From: CAIOYC01 sp965277345
GTDB lineage: Bacteria; Pseudomonadota; Alphaproteobacteria; Caulobacterales; Caulobacteraceae
DNA: 64,000 nt
Reading direction: 5' to 3'
NCBI GenBank assembly: GCA_965277345.1
Contig: CBDICI010000004.1
Span: forward strand, 186,001 to 250,000
The position numbers were made by a program, and so were the translations under genes. Every line of letters begins with the position of its first letter. Positions within the stretch are counted from its first letter, which is position 1. The notes under the pieces were generated by a model, which saw only the letters and a list, made by a program, of their open reading frames with translations, had not been told where the DNA came from and made no database searches. Below, in pieces: positions 21,976 through 30,260 of this stretch.

Positions 21976-24747
21976 ATGAAGCGATCGCTTCTTCTTGCCT
22001 GCACCATGCTTTCGGGCGCCGTGCTCGCCACCAACGCCAATGCCCAATCCGCGCCGTCCACTACCGGCTCCTCGCCGCCGGCGGCCACCGCGCCGACCAA
22101 GAATGCGCCGGCGCCCACCGATACCAACGCCGCCAACCAGTCGGCCGGCGGCATCCAGGAGGTGATCGTCACCGCCGAAAAGCGCTCGCAAAGCCTGCAG
22201 ACCGTGCCGGTGGCCGTTTCGGCCTTCACCTCCCAGACGCGGGACCTGATCGGCATCAACTCGACCAAGGACCTGACCAACTATACGCCGGGCCTGACCT
22301 ATTCGGCCTCGCTCGACCGGATCACCCTGCGCGGCATCGGCCGGTTCACCAACAATCTTGGCTCGGACCCCGGCATCGCCAACTATGGCGACGGCGTCTA
22401 CACCACCTTCGCCGTGGCCTCGGGCGAGGACCCGCTGTTCGTCGACCGTGTGGAAGTGCTGCGCGGACCGCAGGGCACGCTCTACGGCCGTAACTCCATC
22501 GGCGGCGCCATCAACGTGATCTCCAAGCAGCCGCTGGAGACCTTCCAGGGCGAATTGCGCGCCTCCTACGCCAACTATAACCACTACGCCGTGCTGGGTT
22601 ATATCACCGGCCCGCTGTCGTTCATGGACGTCGGCCCGCTGCACGACTGGGCCTACCGCATCTCCGCCGAGAAGGAGGAGCAGACCGACGGCTGGTTCAA
22701 GAACATTTCCGGCAAGCGCGACGAAGGCAACGTGCTGAACCAGTTCTTCGGCGAAATCCAGTTGAAGGGCAAGGTGGGCGAACACCTCGACCTCTGGGCC
22801 AAGTTCAACCGCACCGGCTACGACAACGCCGCCCAGCCCAGCCTGGTGCACGCCGGCTATTCAAACGCCACGCCCGATCCGGCCCTGTTCCCCTCCGGTT
22901 CGCTGGCCCCCTCCGCAGCCTTCGCCTATACGCCGGGCGCGGCGAACCCGGTCTTCTTCGGCCCGGCCATCTTCAATCCGGCCCTCAACGGCAACCACCG
23001 CACCTTCAACACCAACACCCAGTTCGGCGACACGGTTTCGCACAACAACAACTTCGACTTCCAGGCCGTCTACCACCTGCCCGGCGTCGACGTGAAGTAT
23101 CTGGGCGGCTGGGAAAAGTATCACTACGACCAAGTCTATGACTATGACGGCACCAATGTGCTGAGCTATCAGGTGCCGCTGCAGAAGATCCCGACGGCGG
23201 CGAACTTCGGCCTCGGCTCCACCTGCGCCGCATCGCAGTTCGGCTTTACCCTCGGCCTGCCCGGCACAGCGCCATGCCAGGCGGCGACCATCTATCCGAA
23301 CGTGCTCGGCTACTACGCCGAACACAAGGAGTTCTACAGTCACGAGGTTGACTTCGCCTCCACCGGCAACGGTCCGATCCAGTGGCTGGCTGGACTTTAC
23401 TACTACCAGGAACAGTATTCGCAGCCGGGTTACCTGGCCGAGCCGGACCAGAAGCAGGTCGGGTCGCCGGCGCAGACCCTGCTGGGCACGCCGGCGGCGC
23501 CCAACCCGAACCGTTACCTGTTCTATACCAACATCTTCGGCCGCAACAGCTCCACCGCGGGATTCGGCCAGGTGGACTGGAAGTTCGCCCCCACCTGGAA
23601 ACTCACCGCCGGCGTGCGCTACAGCTCCGACGACAAGCACCTGGTCGAGCAGCAGCGCGAGATCTGTTACGGCCTGCCCGCCTGTCTCGGCGGCAACAGC
23701 CTGGCCAACCTCGGCACCCTGGCGCCGGCCATCGACATCACCACGGTGGCCGATCCCTCGCCCGCCGGGACACCGGGCGTGATCGCCGGGTCGTTCACCC
23801 GCGGCTCGCTGACCAATGGCGGCATCGCCCAGCGCGCGTTGAAGGACAACTTCTCCGCCACCACCGGTACGCTCGGCCTGGAATGGCAGCCGGACCGCCA
23901 GACCTTGGCCTATGCCAAGTACAGCCGTGGCTTCAAGGCGGGCGGCTTCAGCCCCGGCCCGACCGGCACCATGCAGACCCTGCCCGAAACCGGCTCGGAA
24001 CACGTGGACGCCTTCGAGATCGGCCTGAAGGAGACCTGGAACCGCACGCTGCAGACCAACATCTCGGCCTTCTACTATGACTACAAGGGCGCGCAGATCC
24101 CGGTGACCGTGGTGCCGCAGATCGGCCAGGCGGTGGTCTCCACCACCCAGTTCATCAACCTGAACGATGTGCACGACACCGGCTTCGAGATCGAGACCAT
24201 CTGGTCGCCGATCCCCCACCTGAACGTCCTGTTCAACTATTCCTACCTGAACGCCGAAATCCAGAAAGGCTGCTGCATCGTCGACGGCAACGATCCATCC
24301 GGCCTGCAGCCGGGGGTGAAGGTCGGCTCCACCAGCCCCACCATCGACGCCATCACCGGCAAGCCAGTCGTTGGTCAGAACCTCTCCGGTCAGGAAATCC
24401 CGGGTTCGCCCAAGAACAAGGTGTCGCTGAACGTCAACTACACCCTGCAGAACGTGTTCGGCGGCGATCTGGTGGGCTCGGCCTCCTACATCTGGAAGGA
24501 CACGTCGTTCAGTTCGATTTTCAATCGCAGCTACAACACCATCCCGACCCAGCAGCAGGTGGACGCCCGCCTGACCTGGACCGATCCGACCAACCGCTAC
24601 TCGGTCGTGCTGTACGGCCAGAACCTGTTCGACGACGAGATCATCGAGTCGGAGGGCGGCAGCCGCCAGTCCACCGGCACGATCGTCAACGGCTACACCC
24701 TGGCCCCGCCGCGCACCTACGGCATCCAGCTGGAGTACCGGTTCTAG
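21976..24747 (+). CDS. TonB-dependent outer-membrane receptor
   Basis: A 923-residue outer-membrane transporter driven by TonB. Signal peptide is about 1-25 (LLLACTMLSGAVLATNANAQ). A Pro/Thr/Ala-rich linker leads to the TonB-box/plug start IQEVIVTAEKRSQSLQTVPV (about 59-78). The plug contains LRGIGRFTNN and VEVLRGPQGTLYGRNSIGGA. The 22-strand barrel ends in YGIQLEYRF with the terminal Phe used for BAM insertion. GGGGGGACAC precedes the ATG. It belongs to the large iron-siderophore/FecA-like plug group common in Caulobacterales, most of whose substrates are unknown. Neighbouring carotenoid oxygenase and lipid genes suggest a hydrophobic or aromatic nutrient rather than iron; this is inference. 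Confidence 0.93.
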   Translation: MKRSLLLACTMLSGAVLATNANAQSAPSTTGSSPPAATAPTKNAPAPTDTNAANQSAGGIQEVIVTAEKRSQSLQTVPVAVSAFTSQTRDLIGINSTKDLTNYTPGLTYSASLDRITLRGIGRFTNNLGSDPGIANYGDGVYTTFAVASGEDPLFVDRVEVLRGPQGTLYGRNSIGGAINVISKQPLETFQGELRASYANYNHYAVLGYITGPLSFMDVGPLHDWAYRISAEKEEQTDGWFKNISGKRDEGNVLNQFFGEIQLKGKVGEHLDLWAKFNRTGYDNAAQPSLVHAGYSNATPDPALFPSGSLAPSAAFAYTPGAANPVFFGPAIFNPALNGNHRTFNTNTQFGDTVSHNNNFDFQAVYHLPGVDVKYLGGWEKYHYDQVYDYDGTNVLSYQVPLQKIPTAANFGLGSTCAASQFGFTLGLPGTAPCQAATIYPNVLGYYAEHKEFYSHEVDFASTGNGPIQWLAGLYYYQEQYSQPGYLAEPDQKQVGSPAQTLLGTPAAPNPNRYLFYTNIFGRNSSTAGFGQVDWKFAPTWKLTAGVRYSSDDKHLVEQQREICYGLPACLGGNSLANLGTLAPAIDITTVADPSPAGTPGVIAGSFTRGSLTNGGIAQRALKDNFSATTGTLGLEWQPDRQTLAYAKYSRGFKAGGFSPGPTGTMQTLPETGSEHVDAFEIGLKETWNRTLQTNISAFYYDYKGAQIPVTVVPQIGQAVVSTTQFINLNDVHDTGFEIETIWSPIPHLNVLFNYSYLNAEIQKGCCIVDGNDPSGLQPGVKVGSTSPTIDAITGKPVVGQNLSGQEIPGSPKNKVSLNVNYTLQNVFGGDLVGSASYIWKDTSFSSIFNRSYNTIPTQQQVDARLTWTDPTNRYSVVLYGQNLFDDEIIESEGGSRQSTGTIVNGYTLAPPRTYGIQLEYRF

Positions 24748-24775
24748 CCACCGCCCATCCGGCGGCTCCGCCAGC

Positions 24776-24808
24776 GGCGCGTCCTTCACAGGGCGCGCCG
24801 TTTTCTTT
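24776..24808 (+). terminator. Rho-independent terminator after the TonB receptor gene
   Basis: A 9-bp stem, GGCGCGTCC with GGGCGCGCC (one T-G pair), has a 6-nt loop and is followed by GTTTTCTTT. It lies 29 nt after the stop codon of the receptor gene. Confidence 0.8.
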
Positions 24809-24825
24809 CGGCGATGCACCCCTGG

Positions 24826-24854
24826 TTGGAGGCTCGCCTCCGATCGGCTAGACC
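24826..24854 (+). promoter_or_regulatory. Candidate housekeeping promoter of the thiolase gene
   Basis: TTGGAG (24826-24831) and GCTAGACC (24847-24854) are 15 nt apart. The second fits the Caulobacter-type -10 consensus GCTANANC. The ATG of the thiolase is 29 nt downstream with AGGA in between. Confidence 0.4.
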
Positions 24855-24883
24855 CTACCCGCTCGACCAAGCCAGGATCGCCC

Positions 24884-26095
24884 ATGCGCCGCGCCGCCAT
24901 CGTCTCCCCCATCCGCACCGCCGTGGGCAAGTTCCAGGGGGCGCTGTCGCCGCTCACCGCGGGCGAGCTCGGCGCGGTGGTGCTGCGGGCGTTGGTGGCG
25001 CGTACGGGGATCGATCCGGAGCGGATCGACGACGTGGTGATGGCGCAGGGCTACGGCAGCGGCGAGGCGCCCTGCATCGCCCGCTGGTCGGCGCTGGCGG
25101 CGGACCTGCCCATCGGCGTGCCCGGCTACCAGCTCGACCGGCGCTGCGGCTCGGGCCTGCAGGCGGTGATCGACGCGGCCATGATGGTGCAGACCGGCGC
25201 CGCCGACGTGGTGATCGCCAGCGGCGTGGAGAGCATGTCCAATGTAGAATACTACACCACCGACATGCGCGCGGGGGCCCGCGCCGGCTCGGTGACCCTG
25301 CACGACCGGCTGGCGCGCGGCCGGGTGATGAGCCAGCCGATCAGCCGCTTCGGCGTCATCTCCGGCATGATCGAGACCGCGGAAAATCTGGCCCGCGATT
25401 ACCAGATCGGCCGCGAGGCCTGCGACGCCTATGCCGCCCGCAGCCACCAGCGCGCCGCCGCGGCGTGGCGGGCGGGCAGGTTCGACGACGAGCTGGTTCC
25501 CGTCGCCGTGCCCCAGCGCAAGGGCGATCCCATCGTGTTCGACCGGGACGAGGGCGTGCGCGCCGACGCCACGGCCGCGAGCCTCGGCCAGCTTCGCCCC
25601 ATCGAGAAGGGCGGCGTGGTCACCGCCGGCAACGCCAGCCAGCAGAACGACGCCGCCGCCGCCTGCCTGGTGGTGGCGGAGGACAAGCTTGAGGAACTGA
25701 GCCTCGACCCCATGGGCTGGTTCGTCGGCTGGGCCGCCGCCGGCTGCGATCCGGCGCGCATGGGAATCGGCCCCGTGCCGGCGGTGGAGCGGCTGTTCAA
25801 CCGCTCCGGCCTCGGCTGGAGCGACATGGGCGTGGTGGAGCTGAACGAGGCCTTCGCCCCCCAGGTGCTGGCCGTGCTGAAAGGCTGGGGCTGGGCCGAG
25901 GACGACGGCCGCCACGACATGCTGAACGTCAACGGTTCGGGCATCTCGCTCGGCCACCCCATCGGCGCCACGGGCGGGCGCATCCTCGCCACCCTGCTGC
26001 GCGAACTGCACCGCCGAGGCGCCCGCTATGGCCTGGAGACCATGTGCATCGGCGGCGGCCAGGGCATCGCCGCGGTGTTCGAGCGGGCGGCCTAA
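24884..26095 (+). CDS. Thiolase family protein (acetyl-CoA C-acetyltransferase)
   Basis: Condenses two acyl-CoAs, or cleaves 3-ketoacyl-CoA, in the cytoplasm. It has 403 residues, usual for tetrameric thiolases. The nucleophile is Cys88 in QLDRRCGSGLQAVI. VNGSGISLGHPIGATG carries the catalytic His, and METMCIGGGQG the second catalytic Cys. ASGVESMSNVEYY is the usual loop. The sequence differs clearly from the FadI-type thiolase at 3106, lacking its insertions, and is of the acetyl-CoA acetyltransferase/broad-specificity type. It stands alone between a terminator and an alpha/beta hydrolase gene that starts 92 nt later. Its role (ketone body, PHB or degradation of another acyl chain) cannot be set from context. 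Confidence 0.9.
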   Translation: MRRAAIVSPIRTAVGKFQGALSPLTAGELGAVVLRALVARTGIDPERIDDVVMAQGYGSGEAPCIARWSALAADLPIGVPGYQLDRRCGSGLQAVIDAAMMVQTGAADVVIASGVESMSNVEYYTTDMRAGARAGSVTLHDRLARGRVMSQPISRFGVISGMIETAENLARDYQIGREACDAYAARSHQRAAAAWRAGRFDDELVPVAVPQRKGDPIVFDRDEGVRADATAASLGQLRPIEKGGVVTAGNASQQNDAAAACLVVAEDKLEELSLDPMGWFVGWAAAGCDPARMGIGPVPAVERLFNRSGLGWSDMGVVELNEAFAPQVLAVLKGWGWAEDDGRHDMLNVNGSGISLGHPIGATGGRILATLLRELHRRGARYGLETMCIGGGQGIAAVFERAA

Positions 26096-26187
26096 GCGAG
26101 AGGGAAGGCGACGCCTCGCTGGGGAGCCCCGCCAAAGTCCAGGCCGACCCCGTTGCGGACGTAGGGGGCGAGCTGATCTAAGGAGAC

Positions 26188-26970
26188 ATGCTTTTAGCTC
26201 TGGCGATTGCTGCTTCGATGGCCGCGGCCCCCCAGCCGTCGTCTGGAGTCCCTGGCCGCTTCGGCGCCCTACAGGCGCGCGTCTGGTCGGCGGATCGGGC
26301 CAGCGCCGCTCCACGACTGGTCGTCGTCCTGCACGGCGACCTCGCCGGGGAAACGGACGCTTACCAGTATCGCTTCGCGGAGGCGGCCCGGCGAACGCTG
26401 AGAGATACGGTCGTCATGGCCATCCTGCGACCCGGCTACGCGGACGACGAGGGCGCGCGCTCGCCGGGGGCGCATGGGCTGGCGACGGGTGACAATTACA
26501 CGCCGGAGGCGATCTCCGCCCTGCGGGACGCCATCCTCGCGGCCCGAGAGAAGTTTCACGCGCAGCGCGTCACCTTGGTCGGTCACTCGGGCGGCGCTGC
26601 CTTGGCCGCCGACCTCGCCGGAGAGGATCCACCGCTCGTTTCTCGACTCCTCCTCGTCTCATGCCCTTGCGACCTTCGCGCCTGGCGAGCCCATATGGCT
26701 GAGAGGCAGATGAATCCGCTGTGGCTTCTCCCTACGCGCAGCCGCTCCCCGGCGGACGAAGTCAGCAAGATGTCGGCGGACCTGCGCGTGAGGCTCGCCG
26801 TCGGCCAAGACGACGTGGTCACTCCACCAGAGCTCACCACCGCCTTCGTCAAAGCCGCCGACGCGAGGGGCCTGCGGGTGAGCGCGGTCATCATGCCCGG
26901 GGTCGGCCACACCGCGCTCCTCGATCCAAGAGTTCTCCAGGAACTGGTGGCCCTCGAAGCTGCACAGTAA
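26188..26970 (+). CDS. Exported alpha/beta hydrolase
   Basis: A 260-residue serine hydrolase with a short signal sequence (LLALAIAASMAAA). The fold is shown by LVVVLHGDLAGETDAY (oxyanion region, 44-59), the nucleophile elbow VTLVGHSGGAALAADLAG with Ser134, AVGQDDVVTPPEL with the probable Asp, and MPGVGHTALLD with the probable His. AAGGAG lies 3 nt before the ATG. It resembles the dienelactone hydrolase/prolyl-oligopeptidase-like hydrolases, but the substrate is unknown. It is convergent with the winged-helix regulator gene that ends 59 nt away. Base composition is slightly less GC-extreme than that of the neighbouring thiolase. Confidence 0.82.
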   Translation: MLLALAIAASMAAAPQPSSGVPGRFGALQARVWSADRASAAPRLVVVLHGDLAGETDAYQYRFAEAARRTLRDTVVMAILRPGYADDEGARSPGAHGLATGDNYTPEAISALRDAILAAREKFHAQRVTLVGHSGGAALAADLAGEDPPLVSRLLLVSCPCDLRAWRAHMAERQMNPLWLLPTRSRSPADEVSKMSADLRVRLAVGQDDVVTPPELTTAFVKAADARGLRVSAVIMPGVGHTALLDPRVLQELVALEAAQ

Positions 26971-27029
26971 TCGCAACATGGTGGTCGAGTTCCCCCCTTG
27001 TCGGCCATTCCGCACAGTCGCGTCTTCCC

Positions 27030-28310
27030 TCACCCCTTCGGGAACGGGAACTCCGCGGGCTCGGCGCTCCAGATGCGGTCGGGTTTGAGGGGGGCGGCGA
27101 GGATCAGTTTGCCGCCGAGGTTGGCGCGGCGATAGCCCTGCACCTCGAACAGGGCCTCGAAGGCGTCGGCGCCGTGCACCGCCTGGGCGATCCTGGCCAG
27201 CACGGGGGGGCTCGTGGCCTGTTCCGCCATCTCGGTCATGCCCATGTCGCGCGCGCCGGCGACGATGACGATGCGGTTGCCGGCGGGGCCGCGGAAGGCG
27301 GAGAAGTAGCCGAGGTCGCGCTGCTGCTGGTCCGCCTCGCCCGGGCCGCCCTCCTGGCTGGCGTAGCGCTTTTGCGCCACCTGGTCGATCAGCACGTCAT
27401 AGGTCTCGCCCACCGAAAAGCGCGAGCCGGCGAACACCGGGTCGCGCAGGATGGCGAGGCCGGAGAGGTAGCCCACATAGACGATATCGTCGCGGTGCAG
27501 CATCTCGGGCGTCACGTCGGAGGCCAGCACCACATGCACCTGCTCGCGGTCCCTGGCCGTGGGGGACAGGAGCGGCATGAGGCTGCGCAGTGCGCTGGCC
27601 GCCCCCACCGGCAGGTAGTGCAGATCGAGGTCCACATAGCGGCTGCGCGCGTCCGGGTGGGCCATGCGGTAGTCGTCGAGTTCGATGGGGGAGTTGATGG
27701 CGTATTCGCGCACCAGCCGATCGACCCCCTTGGCGCGGTCCACCTCGCCAAAGATGTAGTAGTCGCCCACCACCAGGGTGATGGGGCGGTGGCCCTGCAA
27801 CAGGGCGGCCCAGGGCGCGGCGCGGCGCTCGGCGGCGATCTCGCCCTGACCCGCGTGGGTCGCCCACAGCGCCCAGGCGGCGAGGTTGACAGTGAGAACG
27901 AGGGCCGCCGCAGCCCCCCAGCGCGTCAAGGGACGGTCAAACCAGCCGCGGCGGCGGGTAGGCGGGGGCGGCGTCGCCGGCCCGGCCGCGCCCACCCCCC
28001 GCGCCACCAGCCGGTACTCCCCCTTGGGGATTTCGAGCCGGACCGGATCGTCTCGGCCCGCCCCGGCGTAATAGTCCGCCAGCTTCTGGCGCAGGCGATG
28101 GATGTAGACGCGCACCGAGGCGTCCTGCGGCGCGTTCGGCCGCATCGGATCGCCGAACACGGTGACCGCCACCTCCGCCTCCTTGGGCGCGGCGCCGGCG
28201 GTGGAGCGCGCCAGCAGGAAGTCGAACAGCTTTTGCAGCACCACCGAGCGTCCGAGCGCGCCGGAAGCCCTGATCCGCGCCGCCGCCATGGCTAGGCTCT
28301 CGCCGTCCAT
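27030..28310 (-). CDS. Membrane-anchored winged-helix regulator with periplasmic sensor domain
   Basis: A 426-residue one-component regulator from the chosen start. The N-terminal OmpR/CadC-like winged helix (about 10-100) contains LQKLFDFLLARSTAG, VAVTVFGDP, ASVRVYIHRLRQKLADYY and LEIPKGEYRLV. A Pro-rich linker and one membrane span (GAAAALVLTVNLAAWALW, about 135) follow. The remaining 270 or so residues would lie in the periplasm, with no domain recognised (ITLVVGDYYIFGEVD, VHVVLASDVTPEMLHRDD). The ATG at 28310 has GGAGACGGTG before it; an ATG at 28349 with AGGGA is the alternative. Between the two starts lies the tandem CGGCCTGTAA repeat. It is divergent from a cytochrome c'-like lipoprotein, its most likely target. 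CadC is the precedent for signalling across the membrane without a kinase. Confidence 0.78.
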   Translation of the reverse strand: MDGESLAMAAARIRASGALGRSVVLQKLFDFLLARSTAGAAPKEAEVAVTVFGDPMRPNAPQDASVRVYIHRLRQKLADYYAGAGRDDPVRLEIPKGEYRLVARGVGAAGPATPPPPTRRRGWFDRPLTRWGAAAALVLTVNLAAWALWATHAGQGEIAAERRAAPWAALLQGHRPITLVVGDYYIFGEVDRAKGVDRLVREYAINSPIELDDYRMAHPDARSRYVDLDLHYLPVGAASALRSLMPLLSPTARDREQVHVVLASDVTPEMLHRDDIVYVGYLSGLAILRDPVFAGSRFSVGETYDVLIDQVAQKRYASQEGGPGEADQQQRDLGYFSAFRGPAGNRIVIVAGARDMGMTEMAEQATSPPVLARIAQAVHGADAFEALFEVQGYRRANLGGKLILAAPLKPDRIWSAEPAEFPFPKG

Positions 28311-28468
28311 CACCGTCTCCGCCGGCCTGTAACGGCCTGTAACGCCCATGATATCCCTGGCGAACCGTTCATCACAAGACACGCCCGACGGCGCCGCTAG
28401 GGTCCATGGGGTGTTGACGCCGGCGCCGGCGCCGCCGCCCGTGTTCAATCCCGCATGAGGACCCTCCT

Positions 28469-29026
28469 ATGAAGCTGATCCATCTGGCCACGGCCGCCGC
28501 GGCCTGCGCCGCCCTCGCCGGCTGCGCCAGGCCCACGGCGCCGCCACAGCCCAAGATCGTCACCCTGGACATGAAGGAGTTCATGGGCCACGTGGTCGAT
28601 CCCGGGGCCTGGGCCTTCTGGCACGCCTCGGGCGATGTGGAGACCGCGGCGGGCGACAAGCCGCTGGCCCCCACCACCGAAGAGGGCTGGGACGCGGCGG
28701 AGAGCGGCGCGGCCGAGGTGATGCAGGCCGGCAACCTGCTGCAACTGCAAGGTTACTCCCGCGGGCCGGAGTTCGACGCCTATGCCCGCGACCTGGTGGC
28801 CAAGGGCAAGGCCGCCAAGGACGCCGCCGAGGCCAAGGACCCCAAGGCCATGTTCACCACCGGGGCGGCCATGTACGAGGTCTGCGTCGATTGCCACGCC
28901 AAGTACGTGATCCCCGCCTATGTGAAGCTGCGCGACGCGTCGCCCCCCGGCCCGCCCCTGCCCCCCTGGCCCGCCGACGTACAGGCCGCCCAGAACAGGT
29001 TCGCCGCCGGGCACGGGGGGAAGTAG
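28469..29026 (+). CDS. Cytochrome c'-like lipoprotein
   Basis: A 185-residue lipid-anchored c-type cytochrome. The signal sequence ends in the lipobox LAGC (Cys19). The mostly helical body includes GAAEVMQAGNLLQLQGYSRG. A single haem motif EVCVDCHAKYV sits at about residue 138-148. The late position and the CxxCHxxY form are those of four-helix cytochromes c' and c-556. Electron transfer or binding of small gases (NO, CO) is the family role; which applies is unknown. It is divergent from the membrane winged-helix regulator, and an intergenic repeat follows it (29077). Confidence 0.78.
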   Translation: MKLIHLATAAAACAALAGCARPTAPPQPKIVTLDMKEFMGHVVDPGAWAFWHASGDVETAAGDKPLAPTTEEGWDAAESGAAEVMQAGNLLQLQGYSRGPEFDAYARDLVAKGKAAKDAAEAKDPKAMFTTGAAMYEVCVDCHAKYVIPAYVKLRDASPPGPPLPPWPADVQAAQNRFAAGHGGK

Positions 29027-29076
29027 GGGGGCGGCCTGGCCCCGTGGGCGTGATCCGGGGAGAGGGAGCCCCCTCT

Positions 29077-29171
29077 CTGTCATCCCGGAAAGCGCAGAGC
29101 GCTTATCCGGGACCCCGAGGTCGTTCTGCTCGGGGTCCCGGCTCTACGCCGCGCTTCGGCCGGGATGACAG
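29077..29171. repeat. Intergenic repeat, second copy of the CTGTCATCCCGG element
   Basis: A 95-nt element with the same 12-bp inverted ends as 17760-17893 and a shared interior (AGCGC...GCGCT...ATCCGGGACC). An inner hairpin GGGACCCCGAG/CTCGGGGTCCC is perfect over 11 bp. It lies in the 264-nt gap before the HTH gene at 29291. Confidence 0.75.
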
Positions 29172-29290
29172 AAGGTGGGCGTGACCTTTCGGGCCTGTCC
29201 CGAGGATGAAGGTTTGGGGCAAACCCGCGAACTTATCCAACCCCTCTGGCCCGGCCTCACACTGGCGGTTCCCGATTTAAGGAGACCGCC

Positions 29291-30058
29291 ATGTCAGAAT
29301 ACCGCATCGACCCGTTCAGCGGCGACGTCGATTTCAGCCCCGCCTCGATCTGGGCCCACGCCAAGCAGGACTACCTGATGGGCGAGAGCGCCCAGCGCGT
29401 CTGCGACCGCTACGAGATCGCCCTCTCCACCTTCCGCACCCGCGCCCGCGAGGAAGGCTGGCGGCGGAGCGATGTGACGGAAGAGCCCGCCGAGGCCGAG
29501 GCCCCGCCACGCGAGCTGCCCGCCGCCCCGCCCACGGCCGAGCTGATCGAACAGGCCTGGCGCGCCGCCGCCGACGCCATCCGCCGTGGCCGCGTCTATG
29601 AGGCGAGGGCCTGGATGAAGCTGGTCAAGGAATTGCGCGAGGAGAAACAGCGCGAGAACAATAACGCCGCATGGCAGGCCGTGAACGCCGCCCGGGCGGC
29701 GGCGAAGACGGAGGCTGCGGCCGAAACGGAGGGTAATACGGATACACTCGATCCCGCCCTGCACCCTTTGCACTCGAAAAGCGATGGTGCAGCGACGGAG
29801 TCCGGTCCCGCCCCGCCGGCCCCTTGCGAGGCGGAGGTCAGCTTGGCGATACGGAAACTGCAGGGGCTGTCCGGCACGAGCGCTGCCTTGCCCGGGTTGC
29901 TGAGCAGCCTAAAAGCCCTGCAGGCCAACGCCCGGGCGGTGGACACAAGCCGTCGGGAGAGAGACGACGCCGAGCGCAAGGCGCGGGCGGCCCGCGCCGA
30001 GGCCCTCGAGGTCTCCGCCGAATGCGGCGCCGATCCGGGCGACCTTCCCCAACCTTGA
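29291..30058 (+). CDS. Hypothetical protein with N-terminal helix-turn-helix
   Basis: A 255-residue protein not assigned to a known family. Residues 20-58 (WAHAKQDYLMGESAQRVCDR then YEIALSTFRTRAREEGWRR) look like the helix-turn-helix found in small terminase subunits and transposase-like binding domains. A Pro/Ala/Glu-rich linker follows. Then comes a helical, charged segment (VYEARAWMKLVKELREEKQR), another low-complexity stretch, and a C-terminal coiled-coil candidate (ARAVDTSRRERDDAERKARA). AAGGAG precedes the ATG. No large terminase, capsid or recombinase gene is near, so a phage origin is not supported beyond the HTH. It is flanked on both sides by palindromic repeats (29077-29171 and 30126-30241). 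Confidence 0.65.
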   Translation: MSEYRIDPFSGDVDFSPASIWAHAKQDYLMGESAQRVCDRYEIALSTFRTRAREEGWRRSDVTEEPAEAEAPPRELPAAPPTAELIEQAWRAAADAIRRGRVYEARAWMKLVKELREEKQRENNNAAWQAVNAARAAAKTEAAAETEGNTDTLDPALHPLHSKSDGAATESGPAPPAPCEAEVSLAIRKLQGLSGTSAALPGLLSSLKALQANARAVDTSRRERDDAERKARAARAEALEVSAECGADPGDLPQP

Positions 30059-30125
30059 GTGAGGGGGGAATCGAAGCGTGCACGGGGCCGGTCAAGCGGT
30101 TCGGGAATGGCGGGGGAGAGGCCTT

Positions 30126-30241
30126 GCGTGCTTCCAGACGCGAGCAAGCTCGCTCCTCAGCCTGACGAATGTCGTTAGACCTCGCTATCCGTCGTCATGC
30201 TGAGGAGCCCCCGACCTGATCGGGGGCGTCTCGAAGCACGC
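30126..30241. repeat. Long imperfect palindromic repeat
   Basis: A 116-nt element with inverted ends GCGTGCTTC/GAAGCACGC. An inner pair CTCCTCAGCCTGACGA/TCGTCATGCTGAGGAG matches at 15 of 16 positions, and a CCCCCGA..TCGGGGG hairpin is also present. No coding capacity was found. It lies between the HTH gene and the convergent membrane protein gene. Confidence 0.7.
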
Positions 30242-30260
30242 AGGACATTTCAACCCGCTC

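Noticed and set aside
22861..24957. About 700-codon open frame antisense to the TonB receptor
   Set aside because: Low-complexity Val/Gly/Arg composition and no domain; the plus strand encodes a full receptor ending in YRF.
29291..30058. Prophage or satellite element, from the terminase-like HTH
   Set aside because: No integrase, large terminase, capsid, lysis gene or tRNA attachment site is near. The HTH alone is not enough.
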